Shown here: positions 1 through 6,400 of the stretch, in pieces | Position numbering within the stretch: the first letter of the stretch is position 1 | How the letters are laid out: every line of letters begins with the position of its first letter | Notes under the pieces: model-generated | The model's input: the letters and a program-made list of their open reading frames with translations, nothing else | The model's database searches: none | What the model was told of the DNA's origin: nothing | Made by a program: the position numbers and the translations under genes | Origin: a bacterium | Lineage (GTDB): Bacteria; Tectomicrobia; Entotheonellia; Entotheonellales; Entotheonellaceae | Assembly: GCA_027294925.1 (NCBI GenBank) | Contig: JAPULM010000481.1 | Location: 1 to 8,270, forward strand | Reading direction: 5' to 3' | Length of the DNA stretch: 8,270 nucleotides

Positions 1-1
1 A

Positions 2-214
2 ACGGCCAATCCATCCTCGCAACAAATGTTGATTGAGATCACCGCCGTCATTGAAGCCGTTCTCCGCTTAGATAACGATAACATGAAGCGTCTTAAAGCT
101 GAACTTACGGAAATTTCCAACTCGCTACTAAAGCTCAAAGAAGGTAGAACCGTACTAGGTCAATATAAGCCCGCTCGCGAGCGCCTGCCACAGTTCGTCA
201 ATCGCAAGGTGTAA
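2..214 (+). CDS. C-terminal part of a FliT/FlgN-like flagellar export chaperone (partial)
   Basis: The reading frame is open to the left edge, so this is probably the tail of a longer gene; an internal ATG at 26 would give a 62-residue product but has no ribosome binding site ahead of it. The visible 70 residues are predicted almost wholly helical and rich in Leu, Lys and Glu. They include I-x-A-V-L-x-L-D-N-D-N followed by K-x-L-K-x-E-L-x-E-I and a final G-R-T-V-L-G-Q-Y. This resembles the end of FliT/FlgN-type chaperones, which carry a helix with a run of Asp/Asn, then Glu-Leu pairs and a terminal S/R-x-x-x-x-x-Y motif. Such chaperones hold flagellar filament-cap or hook-junction proteins in the cytoplasm before export. 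The match is by pattern only and the N-terminal half is missing. The gene is convergent with the thioredoxin gene, 22 bases away. Confidence 0.45.
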   Translation, partial: TANPSSQQMLIEITAVIEAVLRLDNDNMKRLKAELTEISNSLLKLKEGRTVLGQYKPARERLPQFVNRKV

Positions 215-236
215 AAGAAAATCTGGTAGTAAGCCT

Positions 237-857
237 TTAACCCTGGCTCTCAACCCCAGGCATGGGAACAGCGAGTAAGCGTTCAAACATCGCGATCACA
301 TTCGGGTGAGCCCAGTCGCGTGGGCCAACAATCTTCTCGACCAAACGACCTTGCTTATCGACAATAAAGCTCTCTGGAACACCACCCGTTTGATAAAGTC
401 GTTCAAGCATGCTTTGCGTATCCAGTAAAACAGGAAATGACAACTGATGCTCCCGCACAAAAGGCACAATCACTTGCTTGCCCAGCGCATCGAGACTCAC
501 AGCCAAGACTTCCAGACCCCGTTCGTGCAGCATATCATAAAGCCTCTGAATCGTTGGCATCTCTTCAATGCAAGGGGGGCACCAAGTGGCCCATACATTT
601 ATAAATACCACCTGGCCGCGTAAATCAGATAACCGCACAGCATGCCCCTGCAAATCAGACAGCGTGAAGTCCGTCAGTGCCATGCCAACTTGAGGGCCGT
701 CACCAACGTTATCTGTCTGTCTAGTCAGAATCCCATACAGCATCACGAAAACCAGAAAGAGGGCAGGCGCCGACCATAAAAACGTGACGCCCCAGTGGCG
801 TTGTCCCTTTGATGCAGAAGGTGGTACCGAAGCTGATGTGGGGGATGGTAACGACAT
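237..857 (-). CDS. Membrane-anchored TlpA/ResA-type thiol-disulfide oxidoreductase
   Basis: A 206-residue protein starting at the ATG at 857. It has a hydrophilic Ser/Pro-rich N-terminus (1-20), one membrane segment (about 22-43) and a thioredoxin fold outside the cytoplasm. The redox motif is W-C-P-P-C with cysteines 93 and 96, after F-I-N-V-W-A-T. The cis-proline is Pro161 in G-G-V-P-E-S-F-I-V-D. This is the TlpA/ResA/CcmG family, whose members reduce disulfides in periplasmic proteins, often apocytochromes c or copper-site proteins; the substrate here is unknown. A GTG at 917 would add 20 residues and overlap the upstream gene by 14 bases. I chose the ATG because the extra residues are not family-like and an AGGA lies 11 bases before it. 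The six-cysteine membrane protein gene is 46 bases upstream on the same strand, making co-transcription likely. Length is normal for the family. Confidence 0.9.
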   Translation of the reverse strand: MSLPSPTSASVPPSASKGQRHWGVTFLWSAPALFLVFVMLYGILTRQTDNVGDGPQVGMALTDFTLSDLQGHAVRLSDLRGQVVFINVWATWCPPCIEEMPTIQRLYDMLHERGLEVLAVSLDALGKQVIVPFVREHQLSFPVLLDTQSMLERLYQTGGVPESFIVDKQGRLVEKIVGPRDWAHPNVIAMFERLLAVPMPGVESQG

Positions 858-903
858 GGCTGATTCTATCCTATCGCATTGTCTGTGATTCGCATGCGAG
901 CGG

Positions 904-1173
904 TTACGGTTCTGCACAAACGACTTTAGTCGGTTGCGTCTGCGAACAGAGGAAGCCGTCGGTTTTACTGCTGATTAGGAACGCACAAGCATTATCGTGT
1001 GCAGACAGCACGGCGGTTTGGCGATCAGCGCCAGATGCCGTACGGCATTGGAAACGGCCTTTAAACGCCACGCATACTTCGCAGGTATACCGATCAAACT
1101 CCATCGATAAAAAAATAATGACTGCCAAGATGACAACTGCGAAGAGTCCACCGATCACGGCAGCTTTCGACAT
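904..1173 (-). CDS. Small membrane-anchored six-cysteine protein, conserved family of unknown function
   Basis: An 89-residue protein. The ATG at 1173 is preceded by AAGGAG at the ideal distance of 8 bases; a GTG at 1182 overlaps that site and is unlikely. Residues 5-23 form one hydrophobic membrane segment, and the rest should face the periplasm. The soluble part has six cysteines: C31 and C34 in Y-T-C-E-V-C-V, C43 in C-R-T-A-S-G, C63 in D-N-A-C-A-F-L, C76 in F-L-C-S and C86. From memory, small proteins with CEVC, CRTAS and a later NACA block occur in many proteobacteria without an assigned function; this needs a database check. An even number of extracytoplasmic cysteines suggests disulfides. 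The TlpA-type thioredoxin gene immediately downstream could maintain or reduce them, which is inference. No enzyme motif is visible. Confidence 0.8.
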   Translation of the reverse strand: MSKAAVIGGLFAVVILAVIIFLSMEFDRYTCEVCVAFKGRFQCRTASGADRQTAVLSAHDNACAFLISSKTDGFLCSQTQPTKVVCAEP

Positions 1174-1303
1174 CGCCGTCACTCCTTATCAAACAACCTT
1201 TCGAACTTCCACTAGAAACGGCGCCTAGGGTCTAACAGTCACACTTTGCGAACAGACTCATGCATAGACAGACGCGTCTCCTTTTGGTCCGATCTCCGAC
1301 GAC

Positions 1304-2368
1304 CTAAAACCCTTCTATGATTCGTGTGACGGCCTTGGTGCTTCCACCCCACGTCGGCACATAGGTTGACTTGGCGCCGACCCCACCCACCACAACCAGC
1401 ATGATATCCGCTGCTCGGACTGCTACACAAAGTCCCTCCAGCATGGTCTCAGCCTCTCCTTGCGATTGATGCAAGTGGGCTTTTTTTTCAGGCGGTAGTT
1501 GATGAAATGGAAAACGAGCCAGAGCAAACAACACCTCTTGCGCTTGTTGTCTGGAAAATTCTCGCGCAATAATTGCCGCATGCTCTGGGGCTAACAACAC
1601 CAATGGCTCGCCGCCACCGAGGAGTTGTCTGCCCCCAAGACTGCCCGCAATTGTCATCGAATGCGCCATCGTGGTCAATACACTCTCGGCAGATAAGCTT
1701 GTTGAATCAACGATCTCGAGTGTACCGGCGGCGCCAACCACGGTCACCGTACTCTGTTCGCTCGACCAGCCACGCGACACATGCAACGGCTCCCAGGGAT
1801 TAGCAGCTTCATTTTCAGCAAAGCAGAAGGTGTATTTACCCGGCTGCCCCATGGTTGCTTTATCCGTATAATCGACAATCGCACCGCCGATATTTTGTAA
1901 CACCAAGCGAAATGCGCGCCCGATCGTTGCATTGCTTCGCGCCCCAGGGCCTAAAGCATTCGCCCCGGCGTTCAAACCGCATTGCTTAACGATGGGGCCG
2001 TTTACAATCAATAGCGGGGTCGCGCTACCGGTGGTGGTTTGAATGCCAAACAGGTTGAACTCGGGCGCCACCACAGCCTCTGTTGCCGCCATCAAGATGG
2101 GCAGATAGTCAGGTTGACAGCCTGCCATAACCGCACAAATAGCCAGTTTCCTAAGCGTCGCCTGGCCCCGTAGCGGCGGCATGACAGCCAACACCTTGGC
2201 GGGATCACGCCCACCCAGCATGCGGCCCACTCGCTCTACCGTAGGTGGAACAATAGGCAAGCCATCCGTACAGCCAAGCCGGTACAGTAAATCATTAACG
2301 TCTTCGAAGTTATCTGCAGCTTCGATTTTCAGCGTTTCAAGGTCAGTTATATTCTGTTCGGCCGACAT
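1304..2368 (-). CDS. UGSC-associated conserved protein of unknown function
   Basis: A 354-residue soluble protein, with no signal peptide or clear membrane segment. Family-like blocks in order are D-G-L-P-I-V-P-P-T (35-43), V-M-P-P-L-R-G-Q-A-T (62-71), A-V-M-A-G-C (79-84), I-V-N-G-P-I (121-126), A-N-A-L-G-P-G (136-142), N-A-T-I-G-R-A (146-152), G-Q-P-G-K-Y-T (174-180), A-E-N-E-A (185-189), G-E-P-L-V-L-L-A-P-E-H-A (253-264) and a Gly-rich end with Y-V-P-T-W-G-G (336-342). I recognise this as the large conserved protein often found with, or fused to, the UGSC (Cys/Sec) domain; no reaction is established. No UGSC domain is seen here. Start choice: the ATG at 2368 has GAGAGG just before it, with tight 4-base spacing. 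A TTG at 2449 would add 27 residues and has no clear site. The next gene on this strand is 130 bases downstream. Family placement is from memory. Confidence 0.7.
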   Translation of the reverse strand: MSAEQNITDLETLKIEAADNFEDVNDLLYRLGCTDGLPIVPPTVERVGRMLGGRDPAKVLAVMPPLRGQATLRKLAICAVMAGCQPDYLPILMAATEAVVAPEFNLFGIQTTTGSATPLLIVNGPIVKQCGLNAGANALGPGARSNATIGRAFRLVLQNIGGAIVDYTDKATMGQPGKYTFCFAENEAANPWEPLHVSRGWSSEQSTVTVVGAAGTLEIVDSTSLSAESVLTTMAHSMTIAGSLGGRQLLGGGEPLVLLAPEHAAIIAREFSRQQAQEVLFALARFPFHQLPPEKKAHLHQSQGEAETMLEGLCVAVRAADIMLVVVGGVGAKSTYVPTWGGSTKAVTRIIEGF

Positions 2369-2550
2369 ATAACCTCTCAGACGATTGAGAGTTTCGTCGT
2401 TCCAGCACTTTTGTTCCCCATCGCTACCATTCCCCGTTTCACATGTCAAGCAGGATGATTCAGCTCTCGCAATTGCTCCACATGCATCGATATGATAGGC
2501 TGGCTGACACGTTTTCCACCTCTCTACTCAACAATTAAGAACGCTGCCAT
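2369..2550. promoter_or_regulatory. Divergent intergenic region between UGSC-associated gene and metal-uptake operon
   Basis: This stretch must hold the promoters of two divergent units. For the rightward operon TATGAT at 2491-2496 is a fair -10 box, but no good -35 lies at the right distance. I looked for a clear Zur, Fur or MntR palindrome, expected for a Zn or Mn importer, and saw none by eye. The region could also encode the N-terminal extension of the leftward gene if its TTG at 2449 were used. Confidence 0.35.
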
Positions 2551-3516
2551 ATGCCCAAAAACCTCATCTTGTGTCTCTTAGCAGCATCTCTCTGGCTAAT
2601 CCCGTCAGACAGTCATCCGGCAAGCCGCCTCAGGGTGGTGACAACGGTCATGCCACTAACTGACATGGTGCAACAAATTGCCGGCGATGCGATCCAGCTG
2701 CACGGTTTGATACCGGCTGGCGCCAACGCCCACACCTTTCAGCCCACACCGCGCCACGCCCGCTATCTAGCCGAGGCGGATTTAGTGGTGTTAAACGGTC
2801 TCCAACTTGACATCCCAACGGAACAACTCGTCAATAGCATTGGTAAACCAAACGTCACCATTTTGAAACTCGGCGATCAAACCATCAAACGATCCGATTG
2901 GGTGTTCGATTTTAGCTTTCCCGCCAGACAAGAGCATCCCAACCCACATCTGTGGTTGAACGTCGCCTATAGCATGACATATATCACCCTAATCCGCGAT
3001 CAGCTGAGTCGGCTTGATGCGGCAAACCAGCAGCTGTATCACCGCAACGCCAAGCGCTATCTGAAGCAGCTCAAGCAACTTGATGCTTGTATGACTGACG
3101 CCATCCGAACGATTCCGCTTCACCATCGTAAGCTTTTGACGTATCATGACGCCTGGCCCTATTTTGCCAGGCGCTATGGGCTGACCGTTCTAGGTGCGGT
3201 GCAACCCGCCAATTTTTTCGAACCTGCACCACGTGAAGTTGCGCATCTGATTGAGCAACTGCGGCAGGAAGAGGTACCGGCGATTTTCGGATCAGCAGTA
3301 TTTGCCAGCAAAATCCTGGCAAAAATTGCCGCGGAAACCGGTGTTCGATATGTCAATACGTTGAGGGATGATGTTCTGCCTGGCGTACAGGGTGAGAAAC
3401 GACACAGCTACGCGGGCATGATGATCGAGAATGTGACAACCATAGTTGAGGCACTAGGTGGCGACCCGCAATCATTCACCACCTGTGTCTCAACCACCGT
3501 TTGGCAGGAACCCTAA
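2551..3516 (+). CDS. Periplasmic Zn/Mn-binding protein of a cluster-9 metal ABC transporter
   Basis: A 321-residue member of the ZnuA/TroA/PsaA family that binds a divalent metal ion in the periplasm and delivers it to the permease. Residues 1 to about 24 form a Sec signal peptide; Cys8 lies too early to be a lipobox cysteine. Likely metal ligands are His61 (N-A-H-T-F-Q-P-T-P), His133 (H-P-N-P-H-L-W-L-N), His199 (T-Y-H-D-A-W-P-Y-F) and Asp273 or Asp274 (L-R-D-D). Three His plus Asp is the TroA pattern; PsaA-type Mn proteins have Glu in place of the third His, and ZnuA usually has a long His-rich loop before the second ligand, which is absent here. The metal is therefore Zn or Mn, undecided. 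The long helix linking the two lobes corresponds to about 143-170. No strong ribosome binding site precedes the ATG. The ATPase start overlaps the stop by one base. Confidence 0.92.
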   Translation: MPKNLILCLLAASLWLIPSDSHPASRLRVVTTVMPLTDMVQQIAGDAIQLHGLIPAGANAHTFQPTPRHARYLAEADLVVLNGLQLDIPTEQLVNSIGKPNVTILKLGDQTIKRSDWVFDFSFPARQEHPNPHLWLNVAYSMTYITLIRDQLSRLDAANQQLYHRNAKRYLKQLKQLDACMTDAIRTIPLHHRKLLTYHDAWPYFARRYGLTVLGAVQPANFFEPAPREVAHLIEQLRQEEVPAIFGSAVFASKILAKIAAETGVRYVNTLRDDVLPGVQGEKRHSYAGMMIENVTTIVEALGGDPQSFTTCVSTTVWQEP

Positions 3517-4328
3517 TGGTCAAGCCACTCATCGAGTTACGAGATCTCACTGCAGGCTATAACCACCAACCGATCTTTCAAAACTTGAATTTAAGCATTG
3601 CACCCCGGCAGTTTGTCGCCTTGGTTGGCCCAACAGGTGGTGGCAAAAGCACCCTCTTAAAAACCATTCTCGGTATACTCCCTGCAACCCGGGGCGATGT
3701 CCAACTTGCCAAACACGTCAGCATTGGCTACGTTCCGCAACGCGGCGCCATTGACTGGGATTTTCCCGTCAGCGTGGAGCAAGTCGTCCTTATGGGCCGC
3801 TATCGGCATACGCATTACTGGCACTGGGCCAGTAAAGAAGACCGCCAACAAGTGAACACCTTGCTCGATCGTATGAGCCTTGCCACCTATGCCAAACGGC
3901 ACATCCGGGAGTTGTCCGGCGGTCAACAACAACGCGTCTTTCTCGCTCGCGCCTTAATTGGTAAACCGCAGCTTCTGCTGCTTGATGAGCCTACCGCTGG
4001 CGTCGACATGAAAACTCAGCACGACATCCTGCATCAGTTGCGTGAACTTAATGGACAAGGCATTACCGTCATTCTTACCACACATGACCTGAACACCATT
4101 GCCAGCCATATCCCGTGGCTCATCTGCTTCAACCACGGCATCATCGCCCAGGGAACGCCGAATGTCATTCTCCAACCCTCTGTTTTACGCCAGACCTATA
4201 ACGCCGACATGGTGGTGGTGCGGCAAGGCGACATGACGTTCATCGCCAACCGCTCCCTCGTCCATCACCACACGGGTCAGAACGCTTCTCAACGCAGTCG
4301 GAGTGCCACAGATGGACTGGCTGGTTGA
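3516..4328 (+). CDS. ATPase subunit of the Zn/Mn ABC transporter
   Basis: A 270-residue cytoplasmic ABC ATPase that powers metal import. All motifs are intact: Walker A G-P-T-G-G-G-K-S-T (38-46), Q-loop Gln75 in G-Y-V-P-Q-R, signature L-S-G-G-Q (133-137), Walker B L-L-L-L-D-E (153-158) and H-loop His190 in T-T-H-D. The segment I-D-W-D-F-P-V-S-V after the Q-loop is typical of the ZnuC/MntB/SitB group. Start choice: the ATG at 3516 overlaps the preceding stop (TAATG) and has AGGA 6 bases upstream, so translation is probably coupled; an in-frame TTG at 3501 is less likely. The last 25 or so residues are His-, Ser- and Arg-rich beyond the normal core, and their codons overlap the start of the permease gene by 17 bases. 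Confidence 0.94.
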   Translation: MVKPLIELRDLTAGYNHQPIFQNLNLSIAPRQFVALVGPTGGGKSTLLKTILGILPATRGDVQLAKHVSIGYVPQRGAIDWDFPVSVEQVVLMGRYRHTHYWHWASKEDRQQVNTLLDRMSLATYAKRHIRELSGGQQQRVFLARALIGKPQLLLLDEPTAGVDMKTQHDILHQLRELNGQGITVILTTHDLNTIASHIPWLICFNHGIIAQGTPNVILQPSVLRQTYNADMVVVRQGDMTFIANRSLVHHHTGQNASQRSRSATDGLAG

Positions 4329-5151
4329 CCCCTTGCAATACCGGTTTTTTTGGCATGGTCTCTTGGTGGCTATCTTGGTGGGTGGCCTGTGCGGGCTGCT
4401 CGGCGTCTTTATCGTCTTACGTAAAATGAGTTATATCGGGCATGGCTTATCGCACGCTGTTTTCGGCGGTGCCGTAGCCAGCTATCTACTAAACTTAAAT
4501 TTTTATATCGGAGCGGGTTTATGGGGCCTGCTGTCAGTCCTGCTCATCGATAAACTCGCCGCCAGACGCGACATCAATGCCGACGCAGCCATCGGCATTG
4601 TGACCACCGCCAGCTTTGCGGTCGGGGTCGCCTTGATGAGTCGTTCGGGTCGGTTTATGCAAGATTTTGAAGCGGCGTTATTTGGCAACGTATTGGGGGT
4701 TTCACAACAGGAGCTGGTGACCATCAGCATCATTGTAAGCATCGCCGGTTTGACGATTCTGTTGTTTTACAAACCGCTTCTGTTTAGCACCTTTGATGAA
4801 GAAGTTGCACAGGTATGCGGTGTGCCAACACGAAAAGTCCGCTTACTCTTTTCCTGTATTTTGGCCATCGCCGTGCTTGCCTCCGTCCAGGTCTTAGGGG
4901 TGACGCTAATCGCAGCCGCGATTGTCATTCCAGCCACAACGTCGCGTTTATTAACCAACAATTTTGCCACTATGCTTCTCTTAGCAACTATTTTAGGTGG
5001 GATAACGGCTTTCCTGGGTATGTACCTGAGCTATTACCTGAACATTGCCTCCGGGGCCAGTATTGTCCTATTCGCAACCGCGCTGTTCACCGCTGTGCTC
5101 TGCTTGCAGCATCTTCGCAGCGCGGCTCTAAGGCGTAAAACTGCTCGGTAA
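4312..5151 (+). CDS. Permease subunit of the Zn/Mn ABC transporter (ABC-3 family)
   Basis: A 279-residue inner-membrane protein of the ABC-3 (ZnuB/TroC/MntC) family with about eight to nine hydrophobic segments: roughly 15-36, 47-62, 66-80, 91-110, 134-152, 180-197, 199-209, 219-240 and 246-265. The family stretch R-K-M-S-Y-I-G-H-G-L-S-H-A-V (37-50) follows the first segment. A charged loop with F-D-E-E-V-A (161-166) is the expected ATPase contact. The ATG at 4312 has GGAG 8 bases before it; a GTG at 4303 lies within that site and is rejected. Only one permease gene is present, so the channel would be a homodimer. No regulator or second permease follows, and the next gene faces the other way. 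The substrate is the same Zn or Mn as for the binding protein. Confidence 0.92.
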   Translation: MDWLVDPLQYRFFWHGLLVAILVGGLCGLLGVFIVLRKMSYIGHGLSHAVFGGAVASYLLNLNFYIGAGLWGLLSVLLIDKLAARRDINADAAIGIVTTASFAVGVALMSRSGRFMQDFEAALFGNVLGVSQQELVTISIIVSIAGLTILLFYKPLLFSTFDEEVAQVCGVPTRKVRLLFSCILAIAVLASVQVLGVTLIAAAIVIPATTSRLLTNNFATMLLLATILGGITAFLGMYLSYYLNIASGASIVLFATALFTAVLCLQHLRSAALRRKTAR

Positions 5152-5227
5152 AGCGATTCATCACCATCGTCATCAGGCTCATTCACGCTTCTTGCCTCCC
5201 CTCTGCGCGACGCGGCGCTCTTTCACC

Positions 5228-5350
5228 CTGAGTCATAGCTTTGGCCCGCGCCGAACCCGAGCTTGTTCGCAGCATGACCGCCTCGGTGGTGTCGTTGTAG
5301 ACCGGGGCGAGCAGTGCACAGGCTTCGGTTTGCTTGCTCAGCTGCGCTAG
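5228..5350 (-). pseudogene. Possible C-terminal relic of an adenylate-cyclase/TPR regulatory protein
   Basis: Directly behind the hydrolase stop, a minus-strand frame reads L-A-Q-L-S-K-Q-T-E-A-C-A-L-L-A-P-V-Y-N, then T-T-E-A and later A-R-A-K-A-M. Large cyclase/AAA/TPR proteins with N-terminal zinc ribbons commonly end with L-A-x-L-W, then E-A, L-L-A-P-V-Y, F-T-E-G-F-D-T and K-E-A-K-A-L-L. The first half agrees well and the second half only loosely, so this looks like a decayed gene end without start or upstream body. The frame runs open to a TGA at 5183. The call rests on remembered family consensus and a short match, so it is tentative. The fragment lacks its own start and is probably not expressed. 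Confidence 0.35.
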
Positions 5351-5352
5351 CA

Positions 5353-6096
5353 CTACAAATAGCGTTCGAGAAACGCTGCCTGCACCTCAAAAGCCTCCGG
5401 GCCGTTGTCGATGTGTAGGCCCGGATAGGCATGCAGCCGTTTATCGGGAGAACCCAGGCGGTCGAACAGAACCAGTTGTCCGGAACGTTCGAAGCGCTCG
5501 TCGTCCCACTGCATCACAAACAACACCGGGGCGATGACTTTGGCAGCAAAGGTTTCGAAGTATCTGTCGATACCACTGCGCACAACGCTCGTGCCGCTCA
5601 TGCCGGCTTTGCCTAGCACAGCGGCTCGAATCCGGTGCTCACTGGCCACGTAGGGCACCCCGAACATGGTGCCCATGGAGACGCCCCAGTATCCGACGCG
5701 GGTGCTGTCGACCTCAGCGAGCCGGCTCAACCCGTCTAAGGTCGTCCGCCAATCTTCGATCATACCTTGCACCACATCCTGCTGTTGCCACATGGCACGG
5801 TAGGCGGGGTGATTGGCGTCATTGACCGGTCCGCGTCCACCGTGCACAGGGCCATCGATAGCGGCGGCGTGCCAGCCGTAGTCAGCAGCAAACATGTGTC
5901 CCAACATCAGCATGCGCTCGTTGCGCTTGTGCCCACTTCCCCCATGCCCCATGAGCACTAACGGTTGGGGGCCGGACGCGGCAACTGGCGACCACAAGAC
6001 GCCAGGAATGACTTGTCCCTCACGCTCGATCGCAAAGCCGCGCTCACACACCCCATTGTCGTGTACCAGATCTTGAGTCCATAAAATTTGTGTCAT
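5353..6096 (-). CDS. Alpha/beta hydrolase, dienelactone-hydrolase/acyl-peptidase-like
   Basis: A 247-residue cytoplasmic alpha/beta hydrolase without signal peptide. The oxyanion-hole block is M-G-H-G-G-S-G-H-K (49-57). The nucleophile is Ser140 in G-V-S-M-G. The acid is Asp198 or Asp199 in Q-W-D-D-E, and the base is most likely His228 in P-G-L-H. Residues A-I-D-G-P-V-H-G-G-R-G (79-89) match the strand-turn found in dienelactone-hydrolase-like and acetyl-xylan-esterase-like members. The natural ester or amide substrate cannot be told. The ATG at 6096 has AAGGA 6 bases upstream. The gene stands alone on its strand, and its base composition looks richer in G and C than the metal operon, which may mark transfer; this was judged by eye. 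Confidence 0.88.
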   Translation of the reverse strand: MTQILWTQDLVHDNGVCERGFAIEREGQVIPGVLWSPVAASGPQPLVLMGHGGSGHKRNERMLMLGHMFAADYGWHAAAIDGPVHGGRGPVNDANHPAYRAMWQQQDVVQGMIEDWRTTLDGLSRLAEVDSTRVGYWGVSMGTMFGVPYVASEHRIRAAVLGKAGMSGTSVVRSGIDRYFETFAAKVIAPVLFVMQWDDERFERSGQLVLFDRLGSPDKRLHAYPGLHIDNGPEAFEVQAAFLERYL

Positions 6097-6126
6097 CTGT
6101 GTTCCTTAAAGCAAAGGGGGCAAGTC

Positions 6127-6138
6127 TACAATACTGTA
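6127..6138. promoter_or_regulatory. Palindromic operator candidate upstream of the hydrolase
   Basis: The 12 bases TACAATACTGTA form an inverted repeat TACA-N4-TGTA with the arms fully paired and the centre nearly so. It lies 31-42 bases upstream of the hydrolase start, where a repressor site would sit. No regulator gene is next to it, so the binding protein is unknown, and a chance palindrome of this size is possible. Confidence 0.3.
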
Positions 6139-6294
6139 CGCCTCTTAGTTATCTGACTTTTTAGTATATCGATGAATTTAAGAAATACAAGAATGACGGC
6201 TACATGTAAGATCCCGTAGACCGGATGAGACGCCATGCCTTTACTGACCGCGTCAGGTTATCATGAGGAAAGAGTCACCCTTTTTCGAAGCCAT

Positions 6295-6400
6295 GAAGGT
6301 GACCGTAAACCTAAGCCCTTGCCCTCCGCAGGCGGTGTCGCTACAATGCTGCCAGGATGATCCACCACCACCCCGTCAGGTGGCCGCGAGGAAGGTGACC
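6295..6400 (+). repeat. Direct repeat of GAAGGTGACC (copies at 6295-6304 and 6391-6400)
   Basis: The same ten bases occur twice, 96 bases apart; the second copy forms part of the ribosome binding site of the zinc-ribbon peptide. Nearby words CGTCAGGT (6250-6257 and 6374-6381) and GAGGAA (6265-6270 and 6388-6393) recur about 123-124 bases apart, a different offset, so this is not one simple tandem duplication. Confidence 0.35.
6319..6347 (+). promoter_or_regulatory. Sigma70-like promoter candidate for the zinc-ribbon/EamA unit
   Basis: TTGCCC at 6319-6324 and TACAAT at 6342-6347 are separated by exactly 17 bases. The -10 box matches the consensus at five of six positions and the -35 at four of six. 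The start codon at 6401 lies about 50 bases beyond. A small hairpin with CCACC at 6368-6372 and GGTGG at 6379-6383 would fall in the leader. Good fit by eye, untested. Confidence 0.5.

Larger units (their letters stand above)
6097..6400. other. 304-base region between divergent hydrolase and zinc-ribbon genes
   Basis: No convincing gene is seen. The left half, up to about 6220, is AT-rich, in contrast to its flanks, and should hold the leftward hydrolase promoter. The right half carries the promoter candidate and ribosome binding site for the zinc-ribbon peptide. A plus-strand frame beginning at an ATG at 6263 runs into the zinc-ribbon gene, but its 46 extra residues resemble nothing I know and contain a Pro run. 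Short repeated words (CGTCAGGT at 6250 and 6374, GAGGAA at 6265 and 6388, GAAGGTGACC at 6295 and 6391) hint at a partial local duplication. Confidence 0.5.

Noticed and set aside
242..262. CCTGG/CCAGG hairpin near the convergent ends at 214 and 237
   Set aside because: It is inside the thioredoxin coding sequence and lacks a following T-run, so it is not a convincing terminator.
809..1228. Plus-strand 139-codon open frame
   Set aside because: It runs antisense across the six-Cys protein gene and the thioredoxin start, and has no domain pattern or ribosome binding site.
1239..1265. Eight-codon minus-strand frame (MHESVRKV) behind an AAGGAG between the UGSC-associated and six-Cys genes
   Set aside because: The spacing is about 12 bases and the peptide is too short to support as a gene or leader.
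2551..2640. Possible lipoprotein signal (Cys8) in the metal-binding protein
   Set aside because: The cysteine comes too early, before a full hydrophobic stretch; an ordinary Sec signal peptide fits better.
5195..5220. GCGC-rich inverted repeat followed by TCTTT after the permease gene
   Set aside because: The stem is only four bases and the T tract is broken, too weak for an intrinsic terminator.
5223..5432. Minus-strand 69-codon frame overlapping the hydrolase end
   Set aside because: It is an out-of-frame reading; the neighbouring frame carries the family-like LLAPVY block instead.
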